Assembly: GCA_029721435.1 (NCBI GenBank)
Contig: CM056582.1
Span: 37,592,611-37,656,610, forward strand
Source of the DNA: Gymnothorax reevesii
Taxonomy: Eukaryota; Chordata; Actinopteri; Anguilliformes; Muraenidae
DNA length: 64,000 bases
Direction of reading: 5' to 3'
Below, piece after piece: positions 47,486 through 60,153 of the stretch. The position numbers and the translations under genes were made by a program. Numbering within the stretch: position 1 is the stretch's first letter; each line of letters begins with the position of its first letter. The notes under the pieces are model-generated. The model saw only the letters and a list, made by a program, of their open reading frames with translations. It was not told where the DNA came from and did no database searches.

Positions 47486-50400
47486 GACTGAAGTTTGGTG
47501 AGTTTTTTTCTCAGATTTCAGTGTTAGTAACACCAGCAAGATGATATGAAAAAACACCACCATCACACAACTATGCAAAGACTCAAGTCCTCAATCTTTT
47601 GATCCGGAGTCAGAAAGCTCCTCCATTAGGTGTCCTTTCATATTAGGTGACATCATTGGGGTTGACTTATGTTATTCCCTTAAACAAAGCCTTGTGAGTG
47701 TTAGTTTCAAGTTTCTGTTGCAGAAACTGTGACCAAGTCGTGTTAACAAGTACCAGCTTAAAAGAAAGTTTTTGTCTGAGAAACAGCTGGCAAGTGACAT
47801 TAAAAAGCACCAGCACTAAACAACCATGAATGGTCTCCAACTGTCAGTCTTAATACTTGAGTCAACTAAATTATCCAATATTTGCCTGATGTATTAGTTC
47901 ACATGGTCAGGTTGAGTTTTGCTTGTCCCTTGACAGTGGTTTTGTGAGTTTTGTCAAGGTTCTTTCTAAAACCGCAGCCAGATAACATGAAAAACCACGA
48001 CCAGAAGACACTTATGAAGGGACTCAGATCCTCAATGTTCTGGCTCAAAGTCAGAAACCTCACCTATTAGTTTGCTTTCATACATTACTACTACTATGTT
48101 ACATTCAAAAGCTCTGTTATTGAACAAGGTATGCTCAATTACCTTATCCAAAATCAGGTGCCCTGTGTATCGGACCGTAAAAAACAGCTTGCAAGTGATA
48201 TAAACACAAGTGTCAAACAAGCAAGAAGGGACTACAGTCCTTCGTCTTCAGATCCGTAGTCAGGAATTTCTCCATTAGGGGCCCTTCATATTAGGTAACA
48301 TCATATGACTGAATTGCTTTATTGTCATGAAGAAAAGGTTCCAAGTTCTTTAACTGGTTTCTTTTGACGAAACAGCTACCAGTTCATATTAACAAGCACC
48401 AACTTTAAAGAAAGTTTTTATGTAGGAAATACCGCAAGATACATTAACAAGCACCCTCATGAAACACCCTTGAAGGTTCTCCAACAATCAATCCGAAGAT
48501 CAGGGCCATGTTGGAATAGTGTTTTTTGTCACAGAGAGTGTCTAACTTCTAGAAAATGAGCTGAAAGTGTATACACGGCAGCCATGAGAAGTGTATTCCA
48601 GTTTTGTAAATGTAAAGAAAAGGTGCTTCAATGCTTCCTAACGTATCACCTTTGACATAGGGTACACGAAACCATTCTTCATAAAAACAAAGGTGATAAC
48701 GCCATCCAGCCATTCAGTGTGGCTGAACCATTTAAAGTGACGACCATCCATACGGGCAATCACAAAAAACAAAGGAACGTGATGGGCAAGAATGGCATGA
48801 TCAAGTTGGCCAGTAAATGCATTGGATTGTCGTAGCAGCACGGTTGTCTTCCTTAGCCGTTTTGAATTCCCCTTTACACCTCTCCTTTACCTCATGACAT
48901 TATCCAATTGTGGTTGAAGAAACGTTTATGGACATTAGAGCATATGACGTCATTTTTTGTCTATTCAAATTCTGCAGCAAAGTTATATAACTTATCCTTT
49001 ATATGCCATATGATTAGGTCACACGGTCAGGTTGAATTATACTAGTCCTTTAATTGAAGCCTCATATTTTTTCAGGTTAATTTTTAAGAAACAGCCGTCT
49101 ACTTTTAAAATGCACACGCGTTAAAGTATTGTTAAGGGTCTCTTTAATCTTCTGAACCAAGGACTGACACCTTATCCATTCGATCACACAGTCAGTTTCC
49201 ATGATGTCAGCTCCATAGAATTAAAAACAGTAAAATGGACGATGTCATGGAGTTGTGGGGATCTGAAGGGAGCTTAAAATGGCCACCCTTATTGATAAGT
49301 AAGTATTCCTATTGTGACACCTGAAAGGGAAGATCATAGAATTCCACAAAGGTTGGCCAGAATATACAAGCAGCATAGGTAGTTTCACTCAAGTCTGCCC
49401 ACTCTTTGATGCAATTGTCAGTGCCCTTTTACTACAGTGTTTGAATTCTACGGATAGCTTAAGGGAGTGTCAGCAGACTTTTATAATACTATCTTGTATT
49501 CACTATTGACACAATAGGGACTTTAAGCAAGGGCGGATTTTGCGACGGCTACGGCACCCGGATATAGATCTGCACTCCGCTGATCAAGACTGAAGCCGTT
49601 GTGCCGGCGTTCTTTGCCGTAGCAGGCTGATCTACCATGGGGAAAGAACCAATCTCACGTGGCCACTACAACGCTTGGTTCAGGAGATTGAAAATGTTTT
49701 CTATAATTGATTGTGACACACTAAACATTATGTGTTTCTGTGGACTTTTCACACAGACACAGGATACTGTGTAAATTTCGCTGAGTAAAACCATAGTGAA
49801 CAATTTTCTGCTGCAGGCTATATTCTCCCCTCATCCCAGCATGGCATACGGTACTTAATTTCTCTACCCTGTAAACATCTATATTTACTCACATGTACAT
49901 TAGTCTTTCTTCTACTGCTGTGCATGAAAAGTACACATATGATGTATATAAATGCACACTCCCATGCACTTTACCATTCATTTACACTCTGATTAGATGT
50001 GTGCTTTAATTGTCAAACTTTACGTCTTTTTAAAATTGAATTGTTCAAAGTAAAGTTTATTAAAAAGATGCACATTTCTTTTGGTTATGCTCTGTTCCTG
50101 TACTTGGCATAATGACAATAAATTTGAATATTGTAATCAAATATTAACTGTTTCCCATTTCCCCTAAATCTATGACATCTACTCCTTTTGCCAGTGGGAG
50201 CAGGACGAATGAGCACTCACACTGAATTAACTACTTTGCTGACAAACCCTGATTAAAATCCACTGTTGTTTAAAGTCTCTGCTGGATTTGACAGTGACAG
50301 CACCAGCACTTGAGACACTTTTTTCCAGGTGCCATAGGCATTGCAAAATCTGCCATTGTTGCTGGTCCAGATGAAATGCACAATTCCAACCACGAAGGGA

Positions 50401-50651
50401 CTCGAACCCTCAGTCTTCTGATCCGAAGTCAGACGCCTTATCCATTAGGCCACGTGGTCATTGCATGACAAGGCTGACTCCGAACAGTGAGCTGTGAGAA
50501 CTGACAGCGGTTGATCAGTGCCATGTCAAATAACCGCTGTCATGTTGAGTTAAACAGCCCTGTCATTGAAAAACTCTCATGCTCAATCACTCTCCAGATC
50601 CAAACTCAGGTGTTTCGACCGTATGGTCAGGCTGAGCAATGTTAGCCCCTT
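47486..50651. repeat. Array unit 16 (class C mosaic)
   Basis: The left half carries marks typical of units 10 and 13 (CACAGAGAGTGTC, GCTGAAAG, AACAGCCGTC) and the right half is class C (TTCTACGGAT, GTTTCTGTGG). Private changes are CACCCTCATG near 48454 and CTCATATTTT near 49062. Confidence 0.97.
50387..50459 (-). tRNA. tRNA-Arg (TCG), majority sequence, unit 16
   Basis: Identical to the unit 3 gene across 73 nt. Confidence 0.96.
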
Positions 50652-53600
50652 GACTGAAGTTTGGTGAGTTTTTTTCTCAGATTTCAGTGTTAGTAACACC
50701 AGCAAGATGATATGAAAAAACACCACCATCACACAACTATGCAAAGACTCAAGTCCTCAATCTTTTGATCCGGAGTCAGAAAGCTCCTCCATTAGGTGTC
50801 CTTTCATATTAGGTGACATCATTGGGGTTGACTTATGTTATTCCCTTAAACAAAGCCTTGTGAGTGTTAGTTTCAAGTTTCTGTTGCAGAAACTGTGACC
50901 AAGTCGTGTTAACAAGTACCAGCTTAAAAGAAAGTTTTTGTCTGAGAAACAGCTGGCAAGTGACATTAAAAAGCACCAGCACTAAACAACCATGAATGGT
51001 CTCCAACTGTCAGTCTTAATACTTGAGTCAACTAAATTATCCAATATTTGCCTGATGTATTAGTTCACATGGTCAGGTTGAGTTTTGCTTGTCCCTTGAC
51101 AGTGGTTTTGTGAGTTTTGTCAAGGTTCTTTCTAAAACCGCAGCCAGATAACATGAAAAACCACGACCAGAAGACACTTATGAAGGGACTCAGATCCTCA
51201 ATGTTCTGGCTCAAAGTCAGAAACCTCACCTATTAGTTTGCTTTCATACATTACTACTACTATGTTACATTCAAAAGCTCTGTTATTGAACAAGGTATGC
51301 TCAATTACCTTATCCAAAATCAGGTGCCCTGTGTATCGGACCGTAAAAAACAGCTTGCAAGTGATATAAACACAAGTGTCAAACAAGCAAGAAGGGACTA
51401 CAGTCCTTCGTCTTCAGATCCGTAGTCAGGAATTTCTCCATTAGGGGCCCTTCATATTAGGTAACATCATATGACTGAATTGCTTTATTGTCATGAAGAA
51501 AAGGTTCCAAGTTCTTTAACTGGTTTCTTTTGACGAAACAGCTACCAGTTCATATTAACAAGCACCAACTTTAAAGAAAGTTTTTATGTAGGAAATACCG
51601 CAAGATACATTAACAAGCACCCCCATGAAACACCCTTGAAGGTTCTCCAACAATCAATCCGAAGATCAGGGCCATGTTGGAATAGTGTTTTTTGTCACAG
51701 AGAGTGTCTAACTTCTAGAAAATGAGCTGGAAGTGTATACACGGCAGCCATGAGAAGTGTATTCCAGTTTTGTAAATGTAAAGAAAAGGTGCTTCAATGC
51801 TTCCTAACGTATCACCTTTGACATAGGGTACACGAAACCATTCTTCATAAAAACAAAGGTGATAACGCCATCCAGCCATTCAGTGTGGCTGAACCATTTA
51901 AAGTGACGACCATCCATACGGGCAATCACAAAAAACAAAGGAACGCGATGGGCAAGAATGGCATGATCAAGTTGGCCAGTAAATGCATTGGATTGTCGTA
52001 GCAGCACGGTTGTCTTCCTTAGCCGTTTTGAATTCCCCTTTACACCTCTCCTTTACCTCATGACATTATCCAATTGTGGTTGAAGAAACGTTTATGGACA
52101 TTAGAGCATATGACGTCATTTTTTGTCTATTCAAATTCTGCAGCAAAGTTATATAACTTATCCTTTATATGCCATATGATTAGGTCACACGGTCAGGTTG
52201 AATTATACTAGTCCTTTAATTGAAGCCTCATGTTTTTTCAGGTTAATTTTTAAGAAACAGCTGTCTACTTTTAAAATGCACACGCGTTAAAGTATTGTTA
52301 AGGGTCTCTTTAATCTTCTGAACCAAGGACTGACACCTTATCCATTCGATCACACAGTCAGTTTCCATGATGTCAGCTCCATAGAATTAAAAACAGTAAA
52401 ATGGACGATGTCATGGAGTTGTGGGGATCTGAAGGGAGCTTAAAATGGCCACCCTTATTGATAAGTAAGTATTCCTATTGTGACACCTGAAAGGGAAGAT
52501 CATAGAATTCCACAAAGGTTGGCCAGAATATACAAGCAGCATAGGTAGTTTCACTCAAGTCTGCCCACTCTTTGATGCAATTGTCAGTGCCCTTTTACTA
52601 CAGTGTTTGAATTCTACGGATAGCTTAAGGGAGTGTCAGCAGACTTTTATAATACTATCTTGTATTCACTATTGACACAATAGGGACTTTAAGCAAGGGC
52701 GGATTTTGCGACGGCTACGGCACCCGGATATAGATCTGCACTCCGCTGATCAAGACTGAAGCCGTTGTGCCGGCGTTCTTTGCCGTAGCAGGCTGATCTA
52801 CCATGGGGAAAGAACCAATCTCACGTGGCCACTACAACGCTTGGTTCAGGAGATTGAAAATGTTTTCTATAATTGATTGTGACACACTAAACATTATGTG
52901 TTTCTGTGGACTTTTCACACAGACACAGGATACTGTGTAAATTTCCCTGAGTAAAACCATAGTGAACAATTTTCTGCTGCAGGCTATATTCTCCCCTCAT
53001 CCCAGCATGGCATACGGTACTTAATTTCTCTACCCTGTAAACATCTATATTTACTCACATGTACATTAGTCTTTCTTCTACTGCTGTGCATGAAAAGTAC
53101 ACATATGATGTATATAAATGCACACTCCCATGCACTTTACCATTCATTTACACTCTGATTAGATGTGTGCTTTAATTGTCAAACTTTACGTCTTTTTAAA
53201 ATTGAATTGTTCAAAGTAAAGTTTATTAAAAAGATGCACATTTCTTTTGGTTATGCTCTGTTCCTGTACTTGGCATAATGACAATAAATTTGAATATTGT
53301 AATCAAATATTAACTGTTTCCCATTTCCCCTAAATCTATGACATCTACTCCTTTTGCCAGTGGGAGCAGGACGAATGAGCACTCACACTGAATTAACTAC
53401 TTTGCTGACAAACCCTGATTAAAATCCACTGTTGTTTAAAGTCTCTGCTGGATTTGACAGTGACAGCACCAGCACTTGAGACACTTTTTTCCAGGTGCCA
53501 TAGGCATTGCAAAATCTGCCATTGTTGCAGATTGGTCCAGATGAAATGCACAATTCCAACCACGAAGGGACTCGAACCCTCAGTCTTCTGATCCGAAGTC

Positions 53601-53821
53601 AGACGCCTTATCCATTAGGCCACGTGGTCATTGCATGACAAGGCTGACTCCGAACAGTGAGCTGTGAGAACTGACAGCGGTTGATCAGTGCCATGTCAAA
53701 TAACCGCTGTCATGTTGAGTTAAACAGCCCTGTCATTGAAAAACTCTCATGCTCAATCACTCTCCAGATCCAAACTCAGGTGTTTTGACCGTATGGTCAG
53801 GCTGAGCAATGTTAGCCCCTT
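50652..53821. repeat. Array unit 17 (class C, +4 bp)
   Basis: Shares ACGCGATGG near 51944 with unit 15. TTTCCCTGAG near 52943 is private. A 4-bp insertion in TTGCAGATTGGTCC near 53525, just 3' of the tRNA on its own strand, gives 3,170 bp. TGTTTTGACC near 53782 is shared with unit 18. Confidence 0.97.
53557..53629 (-). tRNA. tRNA-Arg (TCG), majority sequence, unit 17
   Basis: Identical to the unit 3 gene. A 4-bp insertion about 25 bp past the 3' end lengthens the distance to the first T-run. Confidence 0.96.
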
Positions 53822-56800
53822 GACTGAAGTTTGGTGAGTTTTTTTCTCAGATTTCAGTGTTAGTAACACCAGCAAGATGATATGAAAAAACACCACCATC
53901 ACACAACTATGCAAAGACTCAAGTCCTCAATCTTTTGATCCGGAGTCAGAAAGCTCCTCCATTAGGTGTCCTTTCATATTAGGTGACATCATTGGGGTTG
54001 ACTTATGTTATTCCCTTAAACAAAGCCTTGTGAGTGTTAGTTTCAAGTTTCTGTTGCAGAAACTGTGACCAAGTCGTGTTAACAAGTACCAGCTTAAAAG
54101 AAAGTTTTTGTCTGAGAAACAGCTGGCAAGTGACATTAAAAAGCACCAGCACTAAACAACCATGAATGGTCTCCAACTGTCAGTCTTAATACTTGAGTCA
54201 ACTAAATTATCCAATATTTGCCTGATGTATTAGTTCACATGGTCAGGTTGAGTTTTGCTTGTCCCTTGACAGTGGTTTTGTGAGTTTTGTCAAGGTTCTT
54301 TCTAAAACCGCAGCCAGATAACATGAAAAACCACGACCAGAAGACACTTATGAAGGGACTCAGATCCTCAATGTTCTGGCTCAAAGTCAGAAACCTCACC
54401 TATTAGTTTGCTTTCATACATTACTACTACTATGTTACATTCAAAAGCTCTGTTATTGAACAAGGTATGCTCAATTACCTTATCCAAAATCAGGTGCCCT
54501 GTGTATCGGACCGTAAAAAACAGCTTGCAAGTGATATAAACACAAGTGTCAAACAAGCAAGAAGGGACTACAGTCCTTCGTCTTCAGATCCGTAGTCAGG
54601 AATTTCTCCATTAGGGGCCCTTCATATTAGGTAACATCATATGACTGAATTGCTTTATTGTCATGAAGAAAAGGTTCCAAGTTCTTTAACTGGTTTCTTT
54701 TGACGAAACAGCTACCAGTTCATATTAACAAGCACCAACTTTAAAGAAAGTTTTTATGTAGGAAATACCGCAAGATACATTAACAAGCACCCCCATGAAA
54801 CACCCTTGAAGGTTCTCCAACAATCAATCCGAAGATCAGGGCCATGTTGGAATAGTGTTTTTTGTCACGGAAAGTGGCTAACTTCTAGAAAATGAGCTGG
54901 AAGTGTATACACGGCAGCCATGAGAAGTGTATTCCAGTTTTGTAAATGTAAAGAAAAGGTGCTTCAATGCTTCCTAACGTATCACCTTTGACATAGGGTA
55001 CACGAAACCATTCTTCATAAAAACAAAGGTGATAACGCCATCCAGCCATTCAGTGTGGCTGAACCATTTAAAGTGACGACCATCCATACGGGCAATCATA
55101 AAAAACAAAGGAACGTGATGGGCAAGAATGGCATGATCAAGTTGGCCAGTAAATGCATTGGATTGTCGTAGCAGCACGGTTGTCTTCCTTAGCCGTTTTG
55201 AATTCCCCTTTACACCTCTCCTTTACCTCATGACATTATCCAATTGTGGTTGAAGAAACGTTTATGGACATTAGAGCATATGACGTCATTTTTTGTCTAT
55301 TCAAATTCTGCAGCAAAGTTATATAACTTATCCTTTATATGCCATATGATTAGGTCACACGGTCAGGTTGAATTATACTAGTCCTTTAATTGAAGCCTCA
55401 TGTTTTTTCAGGTTAATTTTTAAGAAACAGCCGTCTACTTTTAAAATGCACACGCGTTAAAGTATTGTTAAGGGTCTCTTTAATCTTCTGAACCAAGGAC
55501 TGACACCTTATCCATTCGATCACACAGTCAGTTTCCATGATGTCAGCTCCATAGAATTAAAAACAGTAAAATGGACGATGTCATGGAGTTGTGGGGATCT
55601 GAAGGGAGCTTAAAATGGCCACCCTTATTGATAAGTAAGTATTCCTATTGTGACACCTGAAAGGGAAGATCATAGAATTCCACAAAGGTTGGCCAGAATA
55701 TACAAGCAGCATAGGTAGTTTCACTCAAGTCTGCCCACTCTTTGATGCAATTGTCAGTGCCCTTTTACTACAGTGTTTGAATTCTATGGATAGCTTAAGG
55801 GAGTGTCAGCAGACTTTTATAATACTATCTTGTATTCACTATTGACACAATAGGGACTTTAAGCAAGGGCGGATTTTGCGACGGCTACGGAACCCGGATA
55901 TAGATCTGCACTCCGCTGATCGAGACTGAAGCCGTTGTGCCGGCGTTCTTTGCCGTAGCAGGCTGATCTACCATGGGGAAAGAACCAATCTCATGTGGCC
56001 ACTACAACGCTTGGTTCAGGAGATTGAAAATGTTTTCTATAATTGATTGTGACACACTAAACATTATGTGTTTCAGTTGACTTTTCACACAGACACAGGA
56101 TACTGTGTAAATTTCGCTGAGTAAAACCATAGTGAACAATTTTCTGCTGCAGGCTATATTCTCCCCTCATCCCAGCATGGCATACGGTACTTAATTTCTC
56201 TACCCTGTAAACATCTATATTTACTCACATGTACATTAGTCTTTCTTCTACTGCTGTGCATGAAAAGTACACATATGATGTATATAAATGCACACTCCCA
56301 TGCACTTTACCATTCATTTACACTCTGATTAGATGTGTGCTTTAATTGTCAAACTTTACGTCTTTTTAAAATTGAATTGTTCAAAGTAAAGTTTATTAAA
56401 AAGATGCACATTTCTTTTGGTTATGCTCTGTTCCTGTACTTGGCATAATGACAATAAATTTGAATATTGTAATCAAATATTAACTGTTTCCCATTTCCCC
56501 TAAATCTATGACATCTACTCCTTTTGCCAGTGGGAGCAGGACGAATGAGCACTCACACTGAATTAACTACTTTGCTGACAAACCCTGATTAAAATCCACT
56601 GTTGTTTAAAGTCTCTGCTGGATTTGACAGTGACAGCACCAGCACTTGAGACACTTTTTTCCAGGTGCCATAGGCATTGCAAAATCTGCCATTGTTGCTG
56701 GTCCAGATGAAATGCACAATTCCAACCACGAAGGGACTCGAACCCTCAGTCTTCTGATCCGAAGTCAGACGCCTTATCCATTAGGCCACGTGGTCATTGC

Positions 56801-56987
56801 ATGACAAGGCTGACTCCGAACAGTGAGCTGTGAGAACTGACAGCGGTTGATCAGTGCCATGTCAAATAACCGCTGTCATGTTGAGTTAAACAGCCCTGTC
56901 ATTGAAAAACTCTCATGCTCAATCACTCTCCAGATCCAAACTCAGGTGTTTTGACCGTATGGTCAGGCTGAGCAATGTTAGCCCCTT
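53822..56987. repeat. Array unit 18 (class B)
   Basis: Nearly the same as unit 19 over most of its length; both have AATCATAAAA near 55096 and CAGTTGACTT near 56076, seen in no other unit. GAATTGTTC and GACAATAAA in its right part are class C marks, so this copy is also a mosaic. Confidence 0.97.
56723..56795 (-). tRNA. tRNA-Arg (TCG), majority sequence, unit 18
   Basis: Identical to the unit 3 gene across 73 nt. Confidence 0.96.
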
Positions 56988-59900
56988 GACTGAAGTTTGG
57001 TGAGTTTTTTTCTCAGATTTCAGTGTTAGTAACACCAGCAAGATGATATGAAAAAACACCACCATCACACAACTATGCAAAGACTCAAGTCCTCAATCTT
57101 TTGATCCGGAGTCAGAAAGCTCCTCCATTAGGTGTCCTTTCATATTAGGTGACATCATTGGGGTTGACTTATGTTATTCCCTTAAACAAAGCCTTGTGAG
57201 TGTTAGTTTCAAGTTTCTGTTGCAGAAACTGTGACCAAGTCGTGTTAACAAGTACCAGCTTAAAAGAAAGTTTTTGTCTGAGAAACAGCTGGCAAGTGAC
57301 ATTAAAAAGCACCAGCACTAAACAACCATGAATGGTCTCCAACTGTCAGTCTTAATACTTGAGTCAACTAAATTATCCAATATTTGCCTGATGTATTAGT
57401 TCACATGGTCAGGTTGAGTTTTGCTTGTCCCTTGACAGTGGTTTTGTGAGTTTTGTCAAGGTTCTTTCTAAAACCGCAGCCAGATAACATGAAAAACCAC
57501 GACCAGAAGACACTTATGAAGGGACTCAGATCCTCAATGTTCTGGCTCAAAGTCAGAAACCTCACCTATTAGTTTGCTTTCATACATTACTACTACTATG
57601 TTACATTCAAAAGCTCTGTTATTGAACAAGGTATGCTCAATTACCTTATCCAAAATCAGGTGCCCTGTGTATCGGACCGTAAAAAACAGCTTGCAAGTGA
57701 TATAAACACAAGTGTCAAACAAGCAAGAAGGGACTACAGTCCTTCGTCTTCAGATCCGTAGTCAGGAATTTCTCCATTAGGGGCCCTTCATATTAGGTAA
57801 CATCATATGACTGAATTGCTTTATTGTCATGAAGAAAAGGTTCCAAGTTCTTTAACTGGTTTCTTTTGACGAAACAGCTACCAGTTCATATTAACAAGCA
57901 CCAACTTTAAAGAAAGTTTTTATGTAGGAAATACCGCAAGATACATTAACAAGCACCCCCATGAAACACCCTTGAAGGTTCTCCAACAATCAATCCGAAG
58001 ATCAGGGCCATGTTGGAATAGTGTTTTTTGTCACGGAAAGTGGCTAACTTCTAGAAAATGAGCTGGAAGTGTATACACGGCAGCCATGAGAAGTGTATTC
58101 CAGTTTTGTAAATGTAAAGAAAAGGTGCTTCAATGCTTCCTAACGTATCACCTTTGACATAGGGTACACGAAACCATTCTTCATAAAAACAAAGGTGATA
58201 ACGCCATCCAGCCATTCAGTGTGGCTGAACCATTTAAAGTGACGACCATCCATACGGGCAATCATAAAAAACAAAGGAACGTGATGGGCAAGAATGGCAT
58301 GATCAAGTTGGCCAGTAAATGCATTGGATTGTCGTAGCAGCACGGTTGTCTTCCTTAGCCGTTTTGAATTCCCCTTTACACCTCTCCTTTACCTCATGAC
58401 ATTATCCAATTGTGGTTGAAGAAACGTTTATGGACATTAGAGCATATGACGTCATTTTTTGTCTATTCAAATTCTGCAGCAAAGTTATATAACTTATCCT
58501 TTATATGCCATATGATTAGGTCACACGGTCAGGTTGAATTATACTAGTCCTTTAATTGAAGCCTCATGTTTTTTCAGGTTAATTTTTAAGAAACAGCCGT
58601 CTACTTTTAAAATGCACACGCGTTAAAGTATTGTTAAGGGTCTCTTTAATCTTCTGAACCAAGGACTGACACCTTATCCATTCGATCACACAGTCAGTTT
58701 CCATGATGTCAGCTCCATAGAATTAAAAACAGTAAAATGGACGATGTCATGGAGTTGTGGGGATCTGAAGGGAGCTTAAAATGGCCACCCTTATTGATAA
58801 GTAAGTATTCCTATTGTGACACCTGAAAGGGAAGATCATAGAATTCCACAAAGGTTGGCCAGAATATACAAGCAGCATAGGTAGTTTCACTCAAGTCTGC
58901 CCACTCTTTGATGCAATTGTCAGTGCCCTTTTACTACAGTGTTTGAATTCTATGGATAGCTTAAGGGAGTGTCAGCAGACTTTTATAATACTATCTTGTA
59001 TTCACTATTGACACAATAGGGACTTTAAGCAAGGGCGGATTTTGCGACGGCTACGGAACCCGGATATAGATCTGCACTCCGCTGATCGAGACTGAAGCCG
59101 TTGTGCCGGCGTTCTTTGCCGTAGCAGGCTGATCCACCATGGGGAAAGAACCAATCTCATGTGGCCACTACAACGCTTGGTTCAGGAGATTGAAAATGTT
59201 TTCTATAATTGATTGTGACACACTAAACATTATGTGTTTCAGTTGACTTTTCACACAGACACAGGATACTGTGTAAATTTCGCTGAGTAAAACCATAGTG
59301 AACAATTTTCTGCTGCAGGCTATATTCTCCCCTCATCCCAGCATGGCATACGGTACTTAATTTCTCTACCCTGTAAACATCTATATTTACTCACATGTAC
59401 ATTAGTCTTTCTTCTACTGCTGTGCATGAAAAGTACACATATGATGTATATAAATGCACACTCCCATGCACTTTACCATTCATTTACACTCTGATTAGAT
59501 GTGTGCTTTAATTGTCAAACTTTACGTCTTTTTAAAATTGAATTGCTCAAAGTAAAGTTTATTAAAAAAATGCACATTTCTTTTGGTTATGCTCTGTTCC
59601 TGTACTTGGCATAATGACAACAAATTTGAATATTGTAATCAAATATTAACTGTTTCCCATTTCCCCTAAATCTATGACATCTACTCCTTTTGCCAGTGGG
59701 AGCAGGACGAATGAGCACTCACACTGAATAAACTACTTTGCTGACAAACCCCGATTAAAATCCACTGTTGTTTAAAGTCTCTGCTGGATTTGACAGTGAC
59801 AGCACCAGCACTTGAGACACTTTTTTCCAGGTGCCATTGGCATTGCAAAATCCGCCATTGTTGCTGGTCCAGATGAAATGCACAATTCCAACCACGAAGG

Positions 59901-60153
59901 GACTCGAACCCTCAGTCTTCTGATCCGAAGTCAGACGCCTTATCCAGTAGGCCACGTGGTCATTGCATGACAAGGCTGACTCCGAACAGTGAGCTGTGAG
60001 AACTGACAGCGGTTGATCAGTGCCATGTCAAATAACCGCTGTCATGTTGAGTTAAACAGCCCTGTCATTGAAAAACTCTCATGCTCAATCACTCTCCAGA
60101 TCCAAACTCAGGTGTTTCGACCGTATGGTCAGGCTGAGCAATGTTAGCCCCTT
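56988..60153. repeat. Array unit 19 (class B, switching to a unit-10-like right end)
   Basis: Matches unit 18 up to about 59240, then unit 10 (TTAAAAAAATG near 59563, GAATAAAC near 59726, GCCATTGGC near 59834). Private changes are GATCCACCATG near 59132, AATCCGCC near 59849 and one base in the tRNA D loop. Confidence 0.97.
59889..59961 (-). tRNA. tRNA-Arg (TCG), C15 variant, unit 19
   Basis: One change, A15 to C in the D loop (59947), makes the A box TGGCCTACTGG and replaces the purine normally found at position 15 of the Levitt pair. Transcription is probably kept; folding may be weakened. The same change removes a TAA in one frame and so creates a spurious 72-codon reading frame across the gene. 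Confidence 0.88.

Noticed and set aside
59755..59973. 72-codon minus-strand frame in unit 19
   Set aside because: It is a sense-strand translation through the tRNA, opened when TAA became TAC by the A15C change. Not a protein gene.
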